DNA of 64,000 bases from Angiostrongylus vasorum (lineage: Eukaryota; Nematoda; Chromadorea; Rhabditida; Metastrongylidae), in assembly GCA_018806985.1 (NCBI GenBank), contig JADANN010000100.1, positions 248,001-312,000 of the forward strand, written 5' to 3'. Position 1 is the first letter of the stretch; each line of letters starts with the position of its first letter. Shown in pieces: positions 33,901-43,600 of this stretch. Position numbers and translations under genes: made by a program. Under the pieces are notes generated by a model, which saw only the letters and a list, made by a program, of their open reading frames with translations, was not told the DNA's origin and did not search any database.

Positions 33901-36052
33901 ATTACCACCAACCATACATGAACCTTTTGCACCCAGATCATACGGCATCATGTAGCTTAAGAAAGAATGAATAACTTTTTTTGTAGGAAAATGATCAAAG
34001 TAGTGACTTCAGTCAACAACGCTCCCTTCAGAAAATTTCTATTATCGAAAAGAAGATCTATAGAAAAGATAACAAGCATTGCTCTGAACTTTTCTGAATG
34101 ACATGACTAATGGAAAATGGTTGAATTATTGGAATCACCCATAGGGAGCAAGTCGATTGTCCAGTTCTTCTAAGAGGAATCCAGCATCGCAACTAAGTGT
34201 CCCTAAATTGGTTATTCGTTTAAATACGTGTGCTCTATTTGTGAGCTCAAATTAGACTACTACGGAAATTCTACGCATATCTGGAGGAGAAGGCTGATTG
34301 TTCGATGTATGACAAAATTCGGAACGAAGTTATCAACCCTTTCTCAGTGCAGTAAAAATGAACATCTTACATAATTCTCACCATCTATGCATTTCAATTC
34401 CCTAGAAAAAAAATAATTAGAAAAAAAACTAACCAAGTCGTACAATACCACCTGGAATAGATTTCTTACAGAGAAAAATAACGAACCAGTATTTTCATTG
34501 AAGGTGAAGTGTTGTCTGATACGTTTTATGGATATTATAACTTCATCATGCACTGGAACTCCACCTCCGACAAGTCCAGTATTTCCAGCCTGAGTGTTTT
34601 GTTCATCATGCTTACCTTTATTTGACTTAAAAAAGTGTGGAAAAACATCTACATTTAGTACAAAGGGTGTACCAGTGAACCAGAACCATTGGGAGTGTTC
34701 TTGTGGGCTCATTAATTCCTTTTAATAAATTCCATCAGAAAACGTGAAAAAAAGAAACGCAATGCATCCAAAGCTGCCGCTTTATAGCTAATTACCGCAT
34801 CGGACGTGAAAGTTAGCAAGAAGAAGTTCCATTAACCAATACGTTTCAGAAGTGCTATTCTACATAGCTTAGACGTATGAGAAAAGAAGGAAAGGCAAAG
34901 ATAAAGAAAGCAGTTTATTAAGGACGAGAAAAATGGGCATACAAATAGAGATGGAATACGGTAATTCGTAGTACGTACCTGAGGCACTACTGCAATCTTT
35001 CTTCGAGCGCAGTGCGCTAGTAAAGCCGACACCTCTTCCGTTGTGCCCGGCAAGAGAACACAGGCAGAATTACCTTTGAAAATCCTCATTGCTTACGTCA
35101 ACCTTGCTGCATGTTCTGCTTTTTTGTTTCACCATAAGTATGAATTCTTATTTATCAACGAACAAGGATGAAATGTTTAGATCTATTTTTTCCATCTTTC
35201 ATAAACTACTTCTAATTGCACCAGAGCAATCAAGAATGTGATCCTATCTTTTTCACATTAGGAATCTCGCACAGTTAGAAAGCTAAACGGGAACCAAATA
35301 TCATTATATATTTTTCTCATTGATAGGCTTACACAACGGGCACGTGTAGCGCAGTGGTTGGAGGCACCACGGCGACACACACGTAGAATCGATCCCCCGC
35401 ACCCATGGCCCACCAAGCCTTCCATCCCCCGGGGTCAGCAAATTGGTACCAGACTTGTCTGGGAGGATAGCAGCGCTGGCTCGATACATAGGTATGCCAC
35501 CGCGAGTCATTGTAAAGGGCAGATATGCATTCAATCACCCCAAAAATACTTAATGAAGTCGAATGCATGGCGCATCCCTCCGGAATTGATAACGCCGAGA
35601 GCTTTATCCTTTTTTCAAGCTTACACGAGGTCGATAAACATCGTTTATTCGCCTAACGTCTCGATGTCTTCGTCTTCATCAGAGCCGATGATCCGCGTCG
35701 ATGGGCCATATTTTGTACCGAGGTTAAAGAAAAGTCCGTTTTGAAATATCATTATGCGCTTGCTCTGATACTGTGAAAACGGGTCCCTTGTCTTTACCAC
35801 ATAGACATATATCTTCCATAAACGCATAACAATGCAATTCCATAATTACGTGGAGGCATCTAGTGGCATAAATGCACCTTTGAAAGCTTTTGTCCAATCA
35901 GTTGTATAGTTGTCAATGCCCTCAGTTTTCACATAATTCGGACCGCAAATCGACTCGAATATCCGGATATCCGCGCTCTCAATTGTGGCGAATCGAGGAT
36001 CTCGAGCCATAGTAGCCAACAATCTTATTCCATTAGTCAGCAATCTCAGCAT
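19873..36052 (-). CDS. D2HGDH: D-2-hydroxyglutarate dehydrogenase, mitochondrial, 11 exons, apparently intact
   Basis: Exons on the minus strand: 36052-35878, 35073-34979, 34589-34487, 34202-34139, 33955-33826, 33539-33365, 31866-31687, 24386-24301, 23853-23722, 21038-20920, 20059-19873 (TGA). All phases join without a stop and give 481 residues. The family oxidises D-2-hydroxyglutarate to 2-oxoglutarate with FAD, normally in mitochondria. The FAD (PCMH) domain shows GNTGLVGGG at 92-100 and [18 protein letters not shown] at 154-171. The C-terminal domain shows [11 protein letters not shown] at 397-407 and SAEHG near 437-441, which supply the family's metal and substrate histidines and glutamate (here H398, H405, E439). 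The first 20 residues are basic and lack acids, as in a mitochondrial presequence. A TTTAG acceptor lies directly before the ATG, which fits trans-splicing and supports this start. Exon 3 uses a weak donor (gttcgt). The seven introns from 74 to 860 bp contrast with intron 7 (7.3 kb) and intron 9 (2.7 kb), which carry transposons. Confidence 0.95.
21560..21775 (-). repeat. SINE-C copy in D2HGDH intron 9
   Basis: Reverse copy: gagatatttgcaaagatccg, gcggtggggaacaaacgcac, aacgcgttcaccatgcgggt, ending abruptly at cagcaatcacccgtcttgtg, where a Penelope terminal unit joins. Confidence 0.75.
21776..21920 (+). mobile_element. Penelope terminal unit joined to SINE-C, in D2HGDH intron 9
   Basis: ggacaatctactcggatcaa, core-like 21789-21823 (ctctgaggaaggcgaaaacg, tcgaacgatagac), then attccgaggctaaaggaaag near 21884. 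Confidence 0.5.
22652..22941 (-). repeat. SINE-A copy in D2HGDH intron 9
   Basis: Diverged reverse copy: cgacttcatcatacatctag, gacaagcctggtatcaattt, then ctactgtgctctgtgcc at the head. Confidence 0.75.
23160..23460 (+). mobile_element. Mariner transposase fossil (C-terminal part), in D2HGDH intron 9
   Basis: A frame across 23160-23340 reads [20 protein letters not shown], then after a frameshift [16 protein letters not shown] and [10 protein letters not shown]. This matches the order of a mariner-family transposase C-terminus (HxxxxTLQxLxxLGYE, TDYHFF...F, ETAF). Key acidic residues are mostly gone and several stops intervene, so it is an old fragment. Terminal inverted repeats were not located. 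Confidence 0.55.
25238..26548 (+). pseudogene. Penelope RT plus GIY-YIG frame, 436 codons
   Basis: Longest intact frame of Penelope copy 1. Reverse transcriptase occupies roughly residues 1-300 and the GIY-YIG endonuclease 384-410. The catalytic YVDD and the first catalytic aspartate (SFD, residue 75) are present. The Cys-rich stretch before the nuclease reads [12 protein letters not shown], five codons shorter than in copy 2 (CETPNCVICPYGRDGDC), so a CxxC half-site is lost. The start at 25238 is only where the frame opens after the frameshift; the natural protein began further upstream, near 24939 or before. Confidence 0.85.
26919..26952 (+). ncRNA. Hammerhead-ribozyme-like motif, Penelope copy 1
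   Basis: GCT, then CTGAAGA at 26922-26928, a hairpin with GGC (26930-26932) and GCC (26939-26941), then GAAACGTC and AGC. GCT/AGC can form stem I and GAAAC with GUC gives the conserved core and cleavage triplet. Stem III is only ACGT with no loop, so activity would need two copies pairing, as known for Penelope hammerheads. One extra A follows CTGAAGA. Confidence 0.65.
27988..28527 (+). pseudogene. RTE endonuclease fragment
   Basis: Frame of 179 codons holding the N-terminal half of the exonuclease/endonuclease/phosphatase fold: [24 protein letters not shown] (the E of the catalytic LAET motif), GVGVLVN and IVVYAPTSN. It should next contain the catalytic GDFN stretch, but the sequence runs from HTFFKVIT straight into [12 protein letters not shown], so about ten codons are missing. 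Confidence 0.8.
28926..30504 (+). pseudogene. RTE reverse transcriptase, broken by frameshifts
   Basis: Frames 28926-29594, 29605-29793, 29888-30232 and 30172-30504 together encode the RT fingers and palm. Key marks are [47 protein letters not shown] (first catalytic Asp region), [14 protein letters not shown] and FADDIVLI (catalytic pair). The segments overlap or abut in different frames, so at least three indels occurred after insertion. Confidence 0.85.
30862..30946 (+). repeat. RTE 3' tail with TA microsatellite
   Basis: Two (TA)n tracts, about 30869-30898 and 30916-30943, separated by caggtgatacaggtga. The non-TA unit caggtgata repeats at the RTE end, so the microsatellite probably grew from the element's own short-repeat tail. 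Confidence 0.85.
31171..31340 (-). repeat. SINE-A copy, head-truncated, in D2HGDH intron 7
   Basis: Reverse copy from the tail (tcagcgttgatcaatccctg) to gctgctatcctcccagaca, where it breaks off; the tRNA-like head is absent. Confidence 0.8.
32235..33145 (+). mobile_element. RTE LINE fragment with large internal deletion, in D2HGDH intron 6
   Basis: Begins with an endonuclease piece ([13 protein letters not shown]) and jumps at about 32291 to the reverse transcriptase palm ([12 protein letters not shown]), then continues to the RTE C-terminus ([13 protein letters not shown]) and a tail of ggactacaggtagtacagg near 33110-33135. The missing middle is about 1.8 kb relative to the other copy. Stops and frameshifts throughout; opposite strand to the host gene. 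Confidence 0.8.
35338..35615 (+). repeat. SINE-A copy in D2HGDH intron 1
   Basis: Full-length family member with cacgtgtagcgcagtggttg head and gagctttatcctttttt tail; opposite strand to the host gene. Confidence 0.85.
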
Positions 36053-36072
36053 CTAAAGTGTCTCAGGAATAT

Positions 36073-36100
36073 GTATATGTGTATACATATATATATAAAC

Positions 36101-36154
<54 letters not shown>

Positions 36155-36160
36155 GTATAT
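36073..36160. repeat. TA-rich microsatellite upstream of D2HGDH
   Basis: Alternating (TA)n with TATACA interruptions, ending about 20 bp before the D2HGDH start codon region on the gene's 5' side. It lies in the gap between the small gene and D2HGDH. Confidence 0.9.
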
Positions 36161-36620
36161 GTAACAAATAGTTCTGAATTACCGCAGAAAGTTTTAGAAT
36201 CCGGTGATTCGTAAGAAAAGGTCATACCGAAAAAAAAACAAATAAAGATCAGCTCGGTTGTTAACGCCATTGGCTCGAAACTTCCTTTGTGAAGTATAAA
36301 ACATTATGACATATGCCGATTCGAGAGATCTGCCTATCTTTTCCCTGAAGCTTACAAGCCTAGCGTTTCAGTGCTTGACTGTAGAAAAAAGAAACATAGC
36401 ACTATATTTCTTGTACATAACTCATGGTTTCAAACATTGAAATCGATATGAAGGAATGCGTCAAGACATCGTAGTTCTCAATAAACTACCATTTGATAGA
36501 TCTCAATAAACTACTATATTTAAGTCTTCTCTATTGTTTTTTCTTCACGACGACGTAGCTGCTTTCCTAGATAAACAATTCTGATATTTATTTCCTTTAT
36601 CTCCCATTTTATATAATCCA

Positions 36621-36920
36621 GAGAGCGGAGGCAGCACACTGGTTAGTAAAGCAGTCCATCGTGAAGCAATGCGCTCGTTCGACCCTCTTTCCAACGCTTT
36701 CCATCATTCCAAGTTGGGATGCCTCATTTCGGCTATCTCCAAGATTGCAACGAGACTCGACCAGCATTCTTCAACATCCATAAAGAAGACGAAATCCTCA
36801 AGGAGCAGCCGAGACAACACGCAGTTGAAGACCTTTGTATACGACAAATGCGAGGACAGTGACGAATGCAGGAAGTGCTGGGATCTGCACAGTAAATGCG
36901 ACGATGGGTCCGTCCCACAA
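36621..36920 (+). repeat. SINE-B copy between D2HGDH and the small gene
   Basis: Diverged: gcggaggcagcacactggtt head, cagcattcttcaacatcc, ggaagtgctgggatctgcac. It separates the small gene from D2HGDH. Confidence 0.7.
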
Positions 36921-36944
36921 AATCGAAAAAAAATCTACGCGGTC

Positions 36945-37613
36945 CTAATTCACAAACTCTATAGATCTTAACATTTGTATCCGATTCATTTCCTCGTCCT
37001 CATCAACAAAACTGCTCAAAATTTTCCCCGTGAGTTCAGCTGACGCTTGAGAATTCGTCGTTCCTAATGTCCTTGAGCGCTGGTCAAGTGGATTCTCATT
37101 AGAATCCACGAATGGGTGCGCTAAGGCGTTCCTAGACAAACCGATTAGCAATTCCCCGACTCCAGATAGAACGCAGACTTCACTGGTGAAGTACACTGTT
37201 GATAGGTCTTCGCGTGGATTGAACAGCCCTACCATCACTGTCCTTGTCGCTTCGTTTAGGCCTCCCGAGCTTGTCCAGTACACTCATGAGCGGTCATTCA
37301 ACCATATATTATCCGTGTCATAATTTCGATAGAACATTTCATCATTAGCAAATGAAAAGTTATGAAGCAAATCCTACCGTTGTAATGGTCCCGTAGCAAT
37401 ACACAGAATGTTCTTTGGAGTACTTCCTTTCTTTAAATACAACAAAACAATAAAAGTCACCCATATTCATTACGTGCGACATAACAACAAATGTTACATT
37501 ATTATGCAACAAAACAGAAACATGAGATTGGGAAAGAATGACAACTACCTGAGAACGCTGTTGACAACACTTAAATCGTAGTCGCAATCACAATTTCTCT
37601 TTAAGTCTTCCAT
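36945..37613 (-). CDS. Unrecognised small protein between TFIIE-beta and D2HGDH, 3 exons
   Basis: Proposed exons on the minus strand: 37613-37549, 37430-37378, 37282-36945 (TAG), 151 residues in consistent phase. It starts MEDLKRNCDCDYDL and ends MLRSIEFVN. The long last exon is open for 112 codons and reads like ordinary soluble protein, with a hydrophobic core segment (EVCVLSGVGELLIGLSRNAL) and an acidic tail (FVDEDEEMN). I do not recognise the family. Its ATG lies 64 bp after the TFIIE-beta stop on the same strand, with an AATAAA in between, which is operon-like spacing for a nematode. Weak points: the acceptor of exon 3 (catgag) lacks a pyrimidine tract, and exon 2 is short. The last exon alone is better supported than the full model. 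Confidence 0.5.
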
Positions 37614-37654
37614 TACTTTATTTTATATTCACAGTATTGATGACATAACGACAT

Positions 37655-37660
37655 TTTATT
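37655..37660 (-). terminator. Poly(A) signal of TFIIE-beta
   Basis: AATAAA on the minus strand, 17 bp after the TFIIE-beta stop codon and before the ATG of the next small gene. Its place inside the 64-bp intercistronic gap fits cleavage coupled to downstream trans-splicing. Confidence 0.6.
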
Positions 37661-37677
37661 GCAGGTTTCTAAAGAAA

Positions 37678-40600
37678 TCAGCTCTCTTCATAATCTTCCA
37701 GTACACCTTCCAAATGTTGGTTCTGAACTTTGATATTATGACGGCGTTTTGGAGTCTTTCGTTTCAACTGTCCCATACCAATTTTCTTCGGAGCAAGATC
37801 CTTCATCGCATCGATTCCGTGTTTTTGCAGATACTCCTCAATTTTTTTCTCATCCAAATGATCTACCGACACTTTTCGATAAATCTGCTTAAATTCTAAA
37901 ATAAAAAAGAAGTATCCACATTACGTAATTGCTTAAACTTGTCAACTGTTAGTTTATGTTGAATGAAAAGCTTCAATACCGTTATGAAAAGCAAAGTTCG
38001 ACCACAAACACATCCATAAACTGTCGAATAACAGGAAGCTGACAAGATTTCCAAGCTATTTCAAGCAACAGAAAAACGTAGGTACTAACCAACATCTACA
38101 ACTACCCCAACTTATTTTTAACCCATTTTTGTTAAAACGCCATCATTACGACCTTTAAAAAAATCAGATCTTTAAAAAACGCTCCCAAACTAGCAATTTT
38201 CCAACAGAACTTCCAGTCCAATTTCCATTCGTTTACACTGGGTGCAAAAAACACTGTTGACTTACGAGAACGTTTTCGCGCAGTCTATAAGTATGCGAAA
38301 GTTGACTCACTTTCAAATGAAATTTTTCAACCATAAATGAGAATATTGTAGGGATCTCACTACCAGTTTTGCTACGATGCATTATTATGCCTCATTAAAC
38401 TCTGCGATGCACGATCCATTAGCCCAAAGACCCTCTCCTATGCGATTAGGGCTATTCAGTAGCTAGGAGCTTCTCAAATTCACTCTGTTTCTCACAAGTC
38501 AACAAATACCGGTTCCTGATTTATAAAAAGTTGCCTGTTATGCGAAATATTCTAGACCCTTTTGTTCTCTTGCTTGCAAGAAATTCTCCGATCCATTGTT
38601 TACTTACTACTTCTCATTCCACTCACTGTTACCATCATCAACACTTGCACTAATTCCTAACACCGACTTTCTATTAACCTCGACAGTGATAAATAATCTC
38701 TTTTTTTGATAAGCACACATGAAGTTTTGTTATTATACACTATTTATTAACAACAACAAACGTGTCAAAGGATTTCGCCGTTTTCAAAGCCTAGAAAGAT
38801 CAAGTTAACGGCAACCTAGTCAATTAAACAGCTGCATTGCACCGACAGGATATGTACGATACTTAACTTTCAATCGCACCATAAACGAAGCTGCTTCTTT
38901 ACATGCTAACCACTTATATTGAGTCTTCCACTGCATATTCCACATGGAAACAAACCGTTCAGAGCTCACATGGATTGGTAATGCACCTCTTTCACGTTAG
39001 AATACCAGATATTCTGAGATATTGTGTGAGAGCTCGCGTGGCGATGGGACATTCCCTCCTGTTGTCCATTTTTGGATTCCTGGAATTTATCTGGAATGCT
39101 TCGATGAATCTATGCCCCGAAGTTTTAGATTCTTGTGCGAGAATGGTGATTTATACTTCGAAATTGTCCCCGCCATGCATGCATCCTATGTGCGCCTAGA
39201 AGAGTACTTTGTTTACGTTTACATTTACCACCTAGGTGTTATATTATGGAATACATTTGTTTACTACCTCTCTTCTCATACTTCACACACAAAGAGGGGC
39301 ACTTGTGGGGAAACAAGTTTCGAGCAGTCACTAGTGTGTGCACAACAATGGATCAGAAGGTAGAATCCCTGAAACTGACGCAGCAAATAGCCATTCCCGA
39401 CATTTTTTATTTTATGTGACCCGTCATCTACTGTGCGGATCCCAGCACTTCTTGAGTTAGGTTCTTTTCGAACATTTCGCATGCTGCTTCTGCTAATGCT
39501 TGAGTATTTCGTTTTCTTTATGAATCTTTTACAGTGTTGGTCGAATCAAATCATCTTGCAATCAGGACGTTCCCATGAGGATTAGAGGAGAGCGTTGGGG
39601 CGAGGATCGAACTAGTACCTTTGCTTCCTCGACGGCGGCACCATTAACTACTGCGCTATCTCCGCCCGCTAGCTCGAATGAGTTTAGGTTTACCCTACCC
39701 TTCATCTTCAGCGAAATACGTGCAGCTATAAAACACTGCTCAAAAAGGGCAGGTCCAAAGAATTCGGTAACAGTGATTGAAATACCCCCGGAACACTCAG
39801 ACCCTAGGTAGTTTGTAACCAGATATATGACCACTTATGCACAACAAAAACTTGCCTAATTTGCTCTAACGGTAGAGGCAGTGATTGCATTAGTTCGGTT
39901 CCGGTGAACCTGATCGTTTGTAAAGCGTACGGAGAGGGATATATTGGCGAAACAGGTGGAACACTATGCATTTGTGTAAAAAAGCACATAATTGGGAAAT
40001 CTGAAATCAAACACAACACTCCACTATGCACAAACAGGACAAGAAGGGTTGAAGGAGAAGATTTTAAAGTAGAAGTTACCATCTTTGGTACAGGAATTTA
40101 AAACTTCAACTAGTAAAATCCACCAAGCATTCCAGATAAATTTCAAAGCTTCAAAAATTAACAGCAGGGAGGAATGCCTTATATTAATGTGAGAGGAGCT
40201 GATTACTCATCCATGTGAGGGCTCTGTACGGCTGGTTTCCACATGGAATACTAAGCTGAAGGCTCATAGGAAACGGTGAGTGCACGTAGAAGCTGTTTTA
40301 TCTCCAATGCGATTGATAATTAGGTATCCTCGCTTTTGTGCTAGGGTTATAGAGGTGTTTGGCTGACAAGACTGGAGTTCAAGTGACCCTTCTGAGTTTT
40401 AAAAAAGACATCAGCTGATACGTTAGCTGTTGTGAATAAATAGTATGGATAGAAATAACAACTCCATGTTTGCTTGTCAAAAAAAGAGCTAATTTCTACA
40501 CTTTCAGAACCTCTCGTAACAAAATAATATCGTCTTAACACCTATGTTGAACTTAACATAAATAATTAGTTTCGAATTTTCACACCTTCTTCCACAAATA

Positions 40601-43600
40601 TGTCCAATTCTTGGTCGTTGTAGAAAAACACTTTGTCCTTTCGTTTGTTCACTTGAGTTGGTACCACAATAATCTGGTCACTGAGAGCCTAAATCTAGAG
40701 CGTTTGATAATTGCATTGGAGATATCACAGTAGCCTTAACCTGGATGCTTCCGCAATAATTATTAAAGTCATCTAGCAGGGCAACCAATACCTCTCGAAA
40801 ACCTCATCATCCTACCAAAAACTTTGTAGATTCCCAATTGAAGACAAATTGTATGCACCTTTACCTATTTTCTAGATATAAATATGATCTGAATCGTATA
40901 AATTCTTGGTTTAATAGTATCGGGCATTCTAGATCAATTTCTGTTTCAATAGTTTTTTCTCATTAGTTAATGTCTTCCTGTAATCCTACGACAGCCATGG
41001 CATGGTATTCCCTGGTCGTCAAAAGTGTTGGTAATCAACGCACTTTAACTGGAGGAAAACCTGCCGCCTTTCGACCAAGTTTCTCTTCAAGAGCTACGAT
41101 TCTCATAATATGTCAACTGTAGCTGGACTTCCAGATAAGGACCTCGAACTCATCAGCTTAGGTGGCCACTTCAAACGATTTTCCCAGTTTACACTTTCAA
41201 TACATGTAAACAATTCTGCATAGGTCCCTATAGAATTGCTTTGATTCTCTTGCTGTTCATTTCAATATTCTCTCTCTGTTCACCTGCCTTCTTCTGTCAT
41301 CAGTAAACGTTCGACCGTCGCCCTCCCTTTCGGTCTCTAAGACAGGATGTCACTAGCTCTAAAATAAGGAAACTGGATTGTGCTAAGTGAACCGGTTCAT
41401 TTCAGAGTTTTTCGAGTGCGTTAGCATCGCAGACTCGTTGTTCGATAAGGAACAGAAATAGTCAAATATGCAGCCTTATTGTATGCGGGAAGACAGAGAG
41501 AGAGCTCATAAGTGGCGTTTTAAGCGGCCTACGCTGCTCTGTTCTGTTCTTTGAATTCGTTATTCATATTCACCAAACATCGTACATATACGTAAGCTGT
41601 GGTCTCCTCATTCGGAGTGATTCATAGAAACGGTATCTTCCTTTAGATCAGGCGTTTTTGGTGAACCCATTCTTCGAACTGATTTGTGGTCCAACACCAA
41701 TTTTTTTTGCTCGAGTTCTAAAAGCATTATATCTGCTTCAGCTAATCGATTCTATGCTTTTCCTGTACCAGTCGACTCGAGCGACTGAATACACTATTAT
41801 CTTGTGACAGTGAACACCCATACTGATACATGTCCTTCACAAACTGGAAAAAGTGAGTTGGCGAAAAAACTAGATCGTCGTGATACATTTGCAATTTAAT
41901 TAAAAGCGTTTTTGGAATGATTGCAACAGCGCACCCGTTAAATCTAAGCAAACCAAAGTGAACACAACAACATTCAACGGTTAGTCACAACATCGGTACT
42001 TGATAATAGCCCATGAAGACTACGATAAGACGTGTTATAAATCCCCGACGACCTCTACATAACTGACAGGGTTTGGATGTAATCCATGTAACCCCATGCA
42101 AAAATTCAGCTTGCCCATTAGAAGCTCTGGATTGGTGATGATCTTTGTGGAAAATCTAAATACCAGAAGTCGTCCACCTATTACATATGCATTCCACTTG
42201 CAAGAATTACCTCATGTGTGCTGCAAGCTGTTTTAGTTAATGGGATGAACCATCCATACATTTCGGACAGGTAGCTGCGTTACGACTATTCGTTTCGTCT
42301 GCGAATTGCTATTCAGGGATTGTGTGTAAATTCAGTTTCGGCTTGAAAATATTTCTTCATCTATCTTCATTGACGTGAATTGCGGAATAATCATTTGAAT
42401 GAAGTCACATTCATTCACCATAAGTAGTGTCTCGTTTGTGGATCAAAGGGAATCCTAACGTACTGCGATTAGGATACTTCGCACACAGAAGTGACTATGT
42501 TGACTACCCAGTTCAATACAATGTTAGGGGGTGAATCAGGATACGTGGTACAGGGACTGCATAAGTGAGAAAGGTGACGAACTGACGATGGCGAACTACC
42601 AGATCAGTCAAAATAGTGCGTGGTCCAAAGAGCACGACAGACATGCTTAAATTTCTAATTGGAGCTTGATGTTTTCTGGAAAACACCTTTAACATTGATT
42701 GTTAGTGTGGATAGTCATGTCCAATAGAGATACTGTGGATAGGGAAATGGTTTCCATAGAATTTCGCTCATATACATTCCACCTCATGTAGGAAATTTGT
42801 CGCTTGCCAGGCTTCATCGAATCACATTAATTACGGAATACTGTAATCTCGCAGATTTCCACGACAATTCTCCACATTCTTCTTTTTTTTTTGTGCTACT
42901 CCGAGAACCATTGCTCGTCGAGATTTCTGGAAAATCTCCTAGGATACTTTGTACATATGTAGAAAATCTGAGAGACCGGGAGAAACCGAAATACGACTGG
43001 CTCCCGTTTCTAAACGTTCAAATTAACTTATCAAGTAACGGTTATACGACAAAGTGATACCGAAAACCAAATAACAAAAACATCCTGGTTCATTCCCTTT
43101 CTTCCCACCCTTCATAAACAAAGAGGGCGCTTGTGAGAAACATGTTTCCAACATCCACCTCTGTGTGCACAATTAGGGAACTAAAGGAAGAATCGCGCGA
43201 CTTGGCTCGGCAAGTAGCCATCTCCAGTAGCTACGAAATTGTAACCCCACGGAATAAGTTTCGAAGGAAAGCGACGCTCCAAAACGAACGGTTTGGCTGG
43301 AACAAAGTCCCGCTTGTCTTGCCCTTCATTAGCAATGAAATAAGTGTAGCGATGAAGCGATGCTTAAGAAGGGCAGATCTAGAGGAATCGGTAGCGATAA
43401 TTGAAATACCACCGAATACTCTTCGTCGTGAGTTAGTTCGTAACCGCCTATATGACCGTCTATGTGAAACACCAAATTGTGTAATTTGCCCTTACGGCAG
43501 GGACGGTGACTGCATGAGCTCAGGTACGATATACCTGGTCTCGTGCGGACTTGCGGAGACGAATATATTGGCGAAACGGGCAGACCTTTATGTAATCGCA

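Noticed and set aside
30862..36160. CRISPR-like regular repeats
   Set aside because: The repeated text is simple TA microsatellite without spacers, in a eukaryotic sequence.
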